Of a stretch of 64,000 bases of DNA, positions 53,308-60,768 are shown one piece after another. The translations under genes were made by a program, and so were the position numbers. Numbering within the stretch: position 1 is the stretch's first letter; each line of letters opens with the position of its first letter. Source of the stretch: a bacterium (lineage in GTDB: Bacteria > Desulfobacterota > Binatia > HRBIN30 > CADEER01); NCBI GenBank assembly GCA_019637795.1, contig JAHBUY010000004.1, positions 186,001-250,000 of the forward strand, in the 5' to 3' direction. Below the pieces are notes generated by a model. The model had not been told where the DNA came from and did no database searches. It saw only the letters and a list, made by a program, of their open reading frames with translations.

Positions 53308-55341
53308 ATGAGGCGGATGCAGCGGACACGGCGCACGCCGCGGCGACGCGGATGCCGGATCGTTCTGGCGGCCGTGCTCGGACACGCGGCGATCGCCGCG
53401 GCGACGCCGTCCGCCGACCCGACCCTGGCGCGGGTCGCCAGCAGCCTGCGCGACGCCCTGGTGCAGGCCACGGCGCCGCCCCTCGGCCCGACCCTGCCGG
53501 CGCTGCGACTCGGCACGGGCGAGGCGCTGGTCGAGTTGCGGTTCACCTCGCTGACGCCGGACGGGGTGGCGCGCGCCGTCGCGCTCGGCGCCCGCGTCGA
53601 ACACGTGTCGCTCCGCTACGCGCGGCTGGTCGCCGCGGTGCCGCTCGCCGCGCTCGCCGATCTGGCGGCCCTGCCCGACCTCGCCGTCATCCACCCGCTC
53701 TACGGCGCCCAGACCGCCGTCGGCGCCGTTGAGAGCCAGGTCCGCGGCGTGCTCGGGATCGACGCCCTGCAGCGGGACTTCGGCGTCGACGGCCGCGGCA
53801 TCCGCGTCGGCCTGCTCTCCGACTCGATCAGCAACACCCTCGGCGGGCGACTCGAAGGCGACGGCTGCACGCGCACGCTCACCGAGTCGGCCCCGCAGCA
53901 GTCGGGCGATCTGCCACCGACACTGGTCGTGCTCGACCCCGGCCCGCGCGGCGGTCGCGACGAGGGCGCCGGCATGGCGGAGATCGTCCACGACCTCGCG
54001 CCCGGCGCCGACCTGCTGTTCGCCGCCGCGTTTCCGGACGAGGCGACATTCGCCGAGAACATCGCCGCGCTGCGCGCCTGCGGGGCGGACGTCATCGCCG
54101 ACGACGTCCTCTTCTTCGCCGAGCCGATGTTCCAGGACGGCATCATCGCGCAGGCGGTGAACGACGCGGCGGCCGACGGCGCGCTCTTCTTCTCCGCCGC
54201 CGCCAACGCCGGCGACGGCGGCATCGATCAGCTCTACCGCGACAGCGACCCGCGCGACGAGATGTCCGGTCCGCTCACCGGCGTCGACCTGCACGACTTC
54301 GGCGGCGGCGACACGGGCGCCGCGATCACCATCCCGGCGCGCTGCGACGTTCGCGCCGTGCTGCAGTGGAACGAGCCGTTCTCCGGAACGCTCGGCCCCG
54401 GCGCGCGCACCGATCTCGATCTCTACGTCTTCGGCGGCCCCCCGCCGACCGGGCGCATTCTCGCCAGCAGCACCAACACCCAGGGCTGCTCCGCCGGCGG
54501 CGGCGCGCTCGGCGATCCGCTGGAGATCGTGGCGTTCCGCAACACTGGCAGCACCGCGCGGACCGTCTATCTCGCCGTGAACCACGTCTGCGGCGACAAG
54601 GGGGTCCGACTGCGCATCGTCCTCTCCTCTAGCGCCTGCGTGCTCGGTCTCGATCCGTTCGGCCTGGCGCGACCGCCGTTCGGCGCCGCCGCGCTGTACG
54701 GACATCCGGCGGCGGGCGGCGCGGTGGCGATGGCGGCCATCGACCAGCAGGAAGTGGCGAGCGAGGGCGCCTTCACGCCTCCCAGCGGCGTCCTCGACGT
54801 CGAGCCGTTCAGCGCCCGCGGCGGCGACCTCCCGTTCTACTTCGGCCCCACCGGCACGCCGCTGCCGAACGCGCCGCAGCTCCGCGCCAAGCCCGACCTC
54901 GCCGCGCCGGACGGCGGCGACACGGCGTACTTCGGCGTCGACTCCGACCACAATGGCCATCCGAACTTCCACGGCACCTCGGCCGCCGCGCCGGCCGCCG
55001 CGGCGGTCGCCGCCCTGCTCATGCAGCGCGCGCCGCGGACCAGCGCCGCCGGCATCGCCGACGCCTTGCGGCGATCCGCGCGCGACATCGCCCTACCCGG
55101 GCCAGACCCGCTCGCCGGCGCCGGCCTGGTCGACCCGCGCGCCGCGATCGAACGGCTCGCCAGCCCGCGGCCCGGCGACTGCGACGGCGACGGCCGCGTC
55201 ACCATCGACGAGCTCGTCCTGGGCGTTCGCATCGCGCTCGGCGAGGCGACGCCGGCCATCTGTCCCGCCGCCGATGGTGACGGCGATGGCGCCGTCGCCA
55301 TCGCCGAACTGATCGCCGCCGTCGGCCAGGCGCTGGCCTGA
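53308..55341 (+). CDS. S8 (subtilisin-like) protease with C-terminal dockerin-like module, atypical catalytic site
   Basis: A 677-aa exported protein: signal region to about residue 33, a pro-region, then a subtilase domain with Asp172 (GLLSDSIS), Asn300 (AAAN) and Ser558 (GTSAAAP). The usual HGTH is missing: at that point it has RDEGAGMAEIVHDLAP (218-232), so Glu219/Glu225 or His228 must stand in. The C-terminal 60 residues are a two-EF-hand dockerin-like module (DCDGDGRVTIDE, DGDGDGAVAIAE). The ATG is preceded by GAGGGA. Function may be proteolysis or glycan binding. Confidence 0.88.
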   Translation: MRRMQRTRRTPRRRGCRIVLAAVLGHAAIAAATPSADPTLARVASSLRDALVQATAPPLGPTLPALRLGTGEALVELRFTSLTPDGVARAVALGARVEHVSLRYARLVAAVPLAALADLAALPDLAVIHPLYGAQTAVGAVESQVRGVLGIDALQRDFGVDGRGIRVGLLSDSISNTLGGRLEGDGCTRTLTESAPQQSGDLPPTLVVLDPGPRGGRDEGAGMAEIVHDLAPGADLLFAAAFPDEATFAENIAALRACGADVIADDVLFFAEPMFQDGIIAQAVNDAAADGALFFSAAANAGDGGIDQLYRDSDPRDEMSGPLTGVDLHDFGGGDTGAAITIPARCDVRAVLQWNEPFSGTLGPGARTDLDLYVFGGPPPTGRILASSTNTQGCSAGGGALGDPLEIVAFRNTGSTARTVYLAVNHVCGDKGVRLRIVLSSSACVLGLDPFGLARPPFGAAALYGHPAAGGAVAMAAIDQQEVASEGAFTPPSGVLDVEPFSARGGDLPFYFGPTGTPLPNAPQLRAKPDLAAPDGGDTAYFGVDSDHNGHPNFHGTSAAAPAAAAVAALLMQRAPRTSAAGIADALRRSARDIALPGPDPLAGAGLVDPRAAIERLASPRPGDCDGDGRVTIDELVLGVRIALGEATPAICPAADGDGDGAVAIAELIAAVGQALA

Positions 55342-55463
55342 ACCGTGGCGGGGCGCCGCGGCAGCGCCGCCGGTGTCCCTCAGGAGCAGCCGGCGAGCGC
55401 GGTGTTGACGGCGGCGATGAGCTCGTTGATGGCGACGGCGCCGTCGCCGTCGCCATCGGCGGC
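55267..55463. repeat. 54-bp imperfect inverted repeat across convergent 3' ends
   Basis: 55267-55320 matches the reverse complement of 55410-55463 at 48 of 54 bases. Both arms code for the second EF hand of a dockerin-like module, on opposite strands. The 89-bp spacer holds both stop codons. Confidence 0.85.
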
Positions 55464-57362
55464 GGCGCAGGTCGCCAGCGGGAGGTTGCCGAGCGCGATG
55501 CCGACGGCGGCGACCAGCTCGTTGACCGCCACCGCGCCGTCGCCGTCGCAGTCGCCGGCGCAGGCGGGTGGCCGTGTCGGCGTCGCGCTGGGCGTCACCG
55601 TCGGCGACGGCGTCGGCGTGCGCGTCGGCACGATCTCGCGACCGGCGGCGATGCTGAGCGCGACGGCATCGAGCACGTAGCAATCGCCCGCCAGCGGCAG
55701 CAGGTCGTTGAAGCCGTCGGCGCCCATGGCGTTGAGGATCAGATCGCGCAGGCCGTCGCCGTTCACGTCGCCGAGCGACATGCTGTAGGCGAGGAGGTCG
55801 CCGCCCTGGGCGCCGTTGATCCACAGGTGCGGCACGTCGTCGGGCACGTTGGCCAGGTCGATGACCGGCGGCGGCGCCTCGTTGCCGAAGAGCACGATGA
55901 CGCGCCCGGCGCTGACCCGGGTGCCGCGGGTCGTCACCACCCGGTCCTGCGGACTGGCGACCACCAGCTCGTCGCGGCCATCGCCGTCGAGGTCGACGAA
56001 CAACGCCGTGTCGCCGGCGATCGCGGACGCCGCGGCGCCGTAGATCATGGTGACGTTCGGCGGCGCCTTGGCGAGCTCGATGACCTCGCCGCGCAGGCGC
56101 TTGTCGTCGCCGCGGATGAGCGCCGCCTCGCCGCTGGAGGGGCGCGAGTTGTTCGGCCCGTCGGCGACCAGCGCGCCGAGAACGACATCGCCGCGGCCGT
56201 CGCCGTCGAAGTCGCCGACGAAGATCTCCTCGCCCCAGGCATCGCCGGCATCGACGCCGTAGATGACGGTAAAATCGGCCGGCGGCGTCGCCAGGTCGAT
56301 GCTCGCCGGCCGTTCGCCGCGATGCCCGAACAGGATGTAGGCCTCGCCGATCTCGCAGGCCAGCCGGACCGGATCGCAGGCGTTGCCGGGGCCGTCGCCG
56401 CCGCCGAAGCCGTGCCCGTTGAGGCCGCCCACGGCATCGCTCTGCGCCGACAGCCGGTTGAGGCCGGCGCCGATGAGCACGTCGCCGACCCCGTCGCCGT
56501 CGACGTCGCCGCCGCGGACCGTGGCGCCGCTCTGATCGCCGCGGTCGATGCCGTAGATCACCGTCAGCGGCACGTCGGGCGCCGCCAGGTCGATCGCGGC
56601 GCGGCGCCGCAGCTCGGGGCCGCCGTACAGCACGTAGGTCTGGCCGGCGTTGGTCCGCGTGTCACCCGGGCCGTCGGCGAGGTCGGCGCCGAGAATGGCA
56701 TCCGGCCGGCCGTCGCCGTCGAAATCCGTGCTGCTGACCCAGACACCGAGGCGGTCGCCCGCATCGCTGCCCGCCCCCGCTTCGGCGCCGTAGACGAACG
56801 TGACCGCGCCGGGCGGGGGGGCGGCGAGATCGATGACCTGACCGCCGATCGTCGGGCTACCCCAGACGATGACGACCTCGCCGCAGTTCGGCCGGCTGTT
56901 GTCCGGCCCGTCGCCGTACTGCGCGCCGATGATCGCGTCGTCGTAGCCGTCGCCGTCGAGGTCGGCGATGGCGAGCTCGGTGCCGAAGTTGTCGACCAGG
57001 TCGGCGCCGTAGATGAGCGTCGTGTCCGCGGGCAGCGCCGGCGGCGTCAGCAGCGCGAGATCGCGCTCGCCGGCGATGACGTCGTTGCCCAGGAGGATCG
57101 TCGCCTCGCCGGCGCTCTGGCGCTCGCGCTGCGGACCGCTGTCGGCGTTCATCGGCGTCAGCACGAGGTCGGCCCGGCCGTCACCGTTGAGATCACCGGC
57201 GGCGAGCGGAAAGCCGAGACGCGCCGCGTTGGCGGTGCGGTTGTAGATCGTCCACTGGCCGCTCTGGCTGGTCACGCCGACGTCCCAACCCGGGGCCGGC
57301 GCCGCCAACGCCAGCATCCCGAAGCCCAGCCACGCCCATCGCGATCGCCCGCGTCTGACCAT
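55380..57362 (-). CDS. Secreted FG-GAP repeat protein with C-terminal dockerin-like module
   Basis: A 660-aa exported protein: signal peptide to about residue 25 (ALAAPAPGW), then seven FG-GAP/integrin-alpha-like repeats, each with a calcium loop such as DLNGDGRADL, DLDGDGYDDA, DFDGDGRPDA, DVDGDGVGDV and DFDGDGRGDV, which predict a beta-propeller. After a RTPTPSPTVTPSATPTRP linker comes the two-EF-hand module (DCDGDGAVAVNE, DGDGDGAVAINE). The ATG at 57362 follows GAGGG. Likely surface-bound or extracellular; ligand unknown. Confidence 0.9.
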   Translation of the reverse strand: MVRRGRSRWAWLGFGMLALAAPAPGWDVGVTSQSGQWTIYNRTANAARLGFPLAAGDLNGDGRADLVLTPMNADSGPQRERQSAGEATILLGNDVIAGERDLALLTPPALPADTTLIYGADLVDNFGTELAIADLDGDGYDDAIIGAQYGDGPDNSRPNCGEVVIVWGSPTIGGQVIDLAAPPPGAVTFVYGAEAGAGSDAGDRLGVWVSSTDFDGDGRPDAILGADLADGPGDTRTNAGQTYVLYGGPELRRRAAIDLAAPDVPLTVIYGIDRGDQSGATVRGGDVDGDGVGDVLIGAGLNRLSAQSDAVGGLNGHGFGGGDGPGNACDPVRLACEIGEAYILFGHRGERPASIDLATPPADFTVIYGVDAGDAWGEEIFVGDFDGDGRGDVVLGALVADGPNNSRPSSGEAALIRGDDKRLRGEVIELAKAPPNVTMIYGAAASAIAGDTALFVDLDGDGRDELVVASPQDRVVTTRGTRVSAGRVIVLFGNEAPPPVIDLANVPDDVPHLWINGAQGGDLLAYSMSLGDVNGDGLRDLILNAMGADGFNDLLPLAGDCYVLDAVALSIAAGREIVPTRTPTPSPTVTPSATPTRPPACAGDCDGDGAVAVNELVAAVGIALGNLPLATCAAADGDGDGAVAINELIAAVNTALAGCS

Positions 57363-57494
57363 GTCGCCCTCGCTCGCCCGGGTCGAGCGTACCACCGCCG
57401 CCCGGTCGAGGCACGCCGCCCCACCCGCCCGTGTTCGCGCTGGCGCGGCAGCGCGACCATTGCAAAGCGCGGCGGCTGGGGCCATTAGGCGGAC

Positions 57495-59402
57495 GTGTCG
57501 AACCGGTTTCCGCGCCGTGCGTTGTCGGTTCCCGCCGCCGAGCCGCGGGGAACGGCGGCCGGCGTGGAGCAGCCGCTGTTCCACGTCCTCGCCGAGACCA
57601 CGCCGGCGGCGATCTTCGTCCAGCGGGAGAGCCGCCTCCTCTACGTCAATCCCGCCGCCGAGCGCATCACCGGCTACGCGCGCGACGAGCTGCTGGCGAT
57701 GGAGGTGTGGCAGTTGCTGCCGGCGGAGGAGCGCGCGCGGGCCCGGGCGGTCAACGCCGCGCGGCTGGTCGGCGATCCGGTCGACGTCCCGTCGCGGCGT
57801 GAGCAGCGGCTGCTCACCAAGAGCGGCGCGGTCCGCTGGATCGACGTCAGCATCGGCCGGATCGACTGGGATGGCGGGCCGGCGTTGCTCGGCACCGCCC
57901 TCGACGTCACCGATCGGCGCGACGCCGAGCGGCAGCGGCGGCGCGGCGAGCGCCGCTTCCGCGCCCTGGTCGAGCACGCGTCCGACGTGGTGTTGGTCTT
58001 CGACCGCGACCGGCGCGTCTCCTACGTCGGCCCCTCGCTCGAGCGCATCCTCGGCCATCCGCCGCATACGATGGAAGGCCGCGACCTCTACGAGCTGGTC
58101 CATCCCGACGATCTCGCGGTGTGCCGCGGCGCCGTCGACCAGCTCCTCGCCGCCGCCGGCAACACGGTGCGCATCCAGTATCGGGTGCGCGACGCCGCCG
58201 GCGGCTGGCGATGGATGGAAGGCATCGGCGCCAACCTGCTGCACGAGCCGGCGATCGCCGGCGTGGTTGTGAACGCGCGCGACGTCACCGCGTGGCGCGC
58301 CGCGGAAGCCCAACTCAGCGCCAGCGAGGCCCGCTTCGCGCTCGCCATCGACGGCGCGCGCGACGGCATCTGGGATTGGGACCTGCACAGCGACGCGTTC
58401 TTCGCGTCGCCGCGGCTGCGCGAGATGCTCGCCGTCGGGCCCGACGATCCGGTCAGCGTCGCCGCCCTCTTCGCGCAGCGGATCCACCCCGACGACTTCG
58501 CGTCCCTGGAGGAGGGCTGGCGCGCCCACGTCGCCAGCGGCGCCACCCACTACGAGGCGGAGTATCGCTACCGGCGGCCCGACGGGACCTACCGCTGGCT
58601 GCTGGCGCGCGCCCGCACCGTGCGCGACGCCACCGGCGCGCCGCTGCGCATGGTCGGCTCGCTGACCGACAGCAGCGCGCGCAAGGCGGCCGAGGAGGCC
58701 GCGCGGCAGCGGCAGGCCGAGCTCGCGCACGTGCTGCGCCTCGCGCTCATGAACGAGATGGCGGCCAGCCTCGCGCACGAGCTCAACCAGCCATTGGCCG
58801 CGATCGTGAACTACGCGCGCGGCAGCGCCCGGCGCCTGGAACAGACCGCGGCGGCGCCCGACCTGCGGGAGGCGTTGGAGCGCATCGCCAGCGAGGCGCT
58901 GCGGGCCGGCGACGTGGTCCACTCCCTGACGCGCGTCGTCCGCAAGGAGCCGCCGCGCGAGGCCCTGCTCGACCTCGCCGCGCTGGCGCTCGAGGCGGTG
59001 GAGCTGGTGCGCTCGGACGCCACCGACCGCGGCATCGCGCTGCGCACCGAGGCGGCGGGCGGGCCGTATCGCGTCTGGGGAGACCGCATCCAACTCCAGC
59101 AGGTGGTCCTCAACCTGCTGCGCAATGCGATCGACGCCATCGCGCAACTGCCGGGGATCGTGGAGCTGCGCATCGCGGCGCAGGCGGGACGCGTGAAGGT
59201 GTCGGTCGCCGACTCCGGCGCCGGCGTGCCGCCGCCGCTGCTCGACCAGATCTTCGCCCCGTTCTTCACCACCAAACCCAGCGGCCTGGGCATGGGGTTG
59301 TCGATCAGCCGCACCATCGTCGAGGGCCACGGCGGCCGCTTGTGGGCGGAGTCGAACCCCGGTGGCGGCGCCACCTTCTCCTTCACGCTCCCCCTGAGAT
59401 AG
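57495..59402 (+). CDS. Multi-PAS sensor histidine kinase
   Basis: A 635-aa soluble kinase: three PAS domains (about 25-140, 150-265 and 275-400; the last with FALAIDGARDGIWDWDL and a RYRRPDGTYRWLLARARTVRD PAC block), HisKA with phospho-acceptor His428 in AHELNQPLAAI, and HATPase with N-box LNLLRNAIDA and G-box DSGAGVPPPLLDQIF, GLGMGLSI. It resembles FixL-type kinases, though no heme-PAS evidence is seen. The GTG start at 57495 follows TAGGCGG. No response-regulator gene is adjacent; the FixJ-like proteins at 19-20 kb are possible partners. Confidence 0.94.
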   Translation: MSNRFPRRALSVPAAEPRGTAAGVEQPLFHVLAETTPAAIFVQRESRLLYVNPAAERITGYARDELLAMEVWQLLPAEERARARAVNAARLVGDPVDVPSRREQRLLTKSGAVRWIDVSIGRIDWDGGPALLGTALDVTDRRDAERQRRRGERRFRALVEHASDVVLVFDRDRRVSYVGPSLERILGHPPHTMEGRDLYELVHPDDLAVCRGAVDQLLAAAGNTVRIQYRVRDAAGGWRWMEGIGANLLHEPAIAGVVVNARDVTAWRAAEAQLSASEARFALAIDGARDGIWDWDLHSDAFFASPRLREMLAVGPDDPVSVAALFAQRIHPDDFASLEEGWRAHVASGATHYEAEYRYRRPDGTYRWLLARARTVRDATGAPLRMVGSLTDSSARKAAEEAARQRQAELAHVLRLALMNEMAASLAHELNQPLAAIVNYARGSARRLEQTAAAPDLREALERIASEALRAGDVVHSLTRVVRKEPPREALLDLAALALEAVELVRSDATDRGIALRTEAAGGPYRVWGDRIQLQQVVLNLLRNAIDAIAQLPGIVELRIAAQAGRVKVSVADSGAGVPPPLLDQIFAPFFTTKPSGLGMGLSISRTIVEGHGGRLWAESNPGGGATFSFTLPLR

Positions 59403-59517
59403 GGTTGGGGGCGTTGCCGATGGGACGACGATCGTCGAAGATCCACCGGGCGGCAGACCGTGGGGGTTGCGCCAGGAAGGGCGACTGGCCCGGGCGAGGG
59501 TTCTCTCGAGCGGCGAA

Positions 59518-60759
59518 ATGGCGGTCCGAACAGCGTCGATAACGGGCATCGGGGTCCTCGCGCCCACCGGGATGGGCTGCGAGCGCCTGTGGGAAGCGGT
59601 GCGCGACGGACGGCCGGCGGTCGGGCCGCTGCGGCGGTTCGACGCGACCCTCACCAACTGCCGGGTCGCCGGCGAGGTCGACGACGCGCTGCTCGTCGAG
59701 CACGGCGACCCGCGCAGGCGGCGCACGACGACGCGGGCGGCGCAGATGGCGGTGATCGCCGCCGAGCTGGCGATGACGGACGCGCGGCTGGCGAACGGAG
59801 CGGTCACGCCGGACGGTCTCGCGGTGCTGGTGGGGACGGCCCTCGGGGGCTGGTCCGACGGCGAGCAGCAGGGCGCCATCATGCTCGAGCGCGGCGCCCG
59901 GCGGGTCAATCCGTTCGTTGCCGCGGGCGCGCCCAACCACGGGCCTGGCGTCGAGGTCGCGGCGGCGGTCGGCGCCCAGGGACCGCAGTACACGTTCTCC
60001 AGTGGCTGCCCGTCGAGCCTGCAGGCGCTGGCGCATGGGGCGGCGCTGATCGAATCGGGCATCGCCGAGACGTGCCTGGTCGGCGGCGCCGAGGCGCCGC
60101 TGTCACCGATGGTGTTCGCCGCCCTCTGTCGCACCAACGAGCTCGCCACGGGCGAGGATGCGGCTACCGCCTGCCGCCCCTTCGACGTCGCCCACGACGG
60201 CATGGTGCTCAGCGAAGCGAGCGCGTTTCTGGTCCTCGAACCCTTGGAACGGGCGCGCGCTCGCGGCGCCCGCGTGTACGCGACGATCCTCGGCGGCAGC
60301 TTCTCCTGCGACGCGCAGGGCATGTATGGCGCCGACCCCACCGGCGCCGCGGGCGCGCAGGCGCTCCGCCGTCTGCTGGCGGCGACCGCCACCGGCGCGG
60401 ACCAGATCGACTACATCTGCGCGCACGCCAACGCCTCGCCGCTGTTCGACGGCAAGGAGATCGCCGTGCTCTCGGCTGCGCTCGGCGAGTGCCTGCCGGC
60501 CATCCCGATCAGCTCGATCAAGGGCGTGCTCGGCCATCCCTTCGGTGCCTCCGGCGCGCTGCAGGCCGCGATCGCCGTGCTGGCGATGCGCGACGGCATC
60601 ATCCCGCCGACGGCGAACCTGGAGACGCCGGCGCCGGCATGCCGCGCCCGGCACGTGGTCGGCGCGCCGCTGCGCGGCGCGCTGCGACGGGCCCTGATCA
60701 CCAGCTACGGGTACGGCGGCGTGAACGGCTACCTGCTGCTGGGCGCCGTCGACGGCTGA
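59518..60759 (+). CDS. Beta-ketoacyl synthase-like protein
   Basis: A 413-aa thiolase-fold condensing enzyme. The nucleophile is Cys164 in SSGCPSSLQ; the two histidines are His303 (CAHANASPLFDGKE) and His340 (KGVLGHPFGASG). The KAS motif HGTGT is changed to HANAS, as in some KAS II-like enzymes of secondary metabolism. There is no acyl carrier protein gene nearby. It lies 115 bp after the kinase and is convergent with the MMPL-type transporter. It probably condenses acyl chains for a lipid or polyketide. Confidence 0.88.
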   Translation: MAVRTASITGIGVLAPTGMGCERLWEAVRDGRPAVGPLRRFDATLTNCRVAGEVDDALLVEHGDPRRRRTTTRAAQMAVIAAELAMTDARLANGAVTPDGLAVLVGTALGGWSDGEQQGAIMLERGARRVNPFVAAGAPNHGPGVEVAAAVGAQGPQYTFSSGCPSSLQALAHGAALIESGIAETCLVGGAEAPLSPMVFAALCRTNELATGEDAATACRPFDVAHDGMVLSEASAFLVLEPLERARARGARVYATILGGSFSCDAQGMYGADPTGAAGAQALRRLLAATATGADQIDYICAHANASPLFDGKEIAVLSAALGECLPAIPISSIKGVLGHPFGASGALQAAIAVLAMRDGIIPPTANLETPAPACRARHVVGAPLRGALRRALITSYGYGGVNGYLLLGAVDG

Positions 60760-60768
60760 GCCGCGCCC

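Noticed and set aside
51943..54972. A 1009-codon minus-strand frame opposite the S8 protease
   Set aside because: Antisense to a protease with clear motifs; no domain visible.
31442..57362. A cellulosome, because of dockerin-like modules
   Set aside because: No cohesin, scaffoldin or glycoside hydrolase carries the module here; the carriers are an imelysin, a protease and propeller proteins.
57363..60392. A very long minus-strand extension of the FG-GAP protein through the kinase and ketosynthase genes
   Set aside because: The signal peptide and ribosome site mark the real start at 57362; the extension is antisense to two plus-strand genes.
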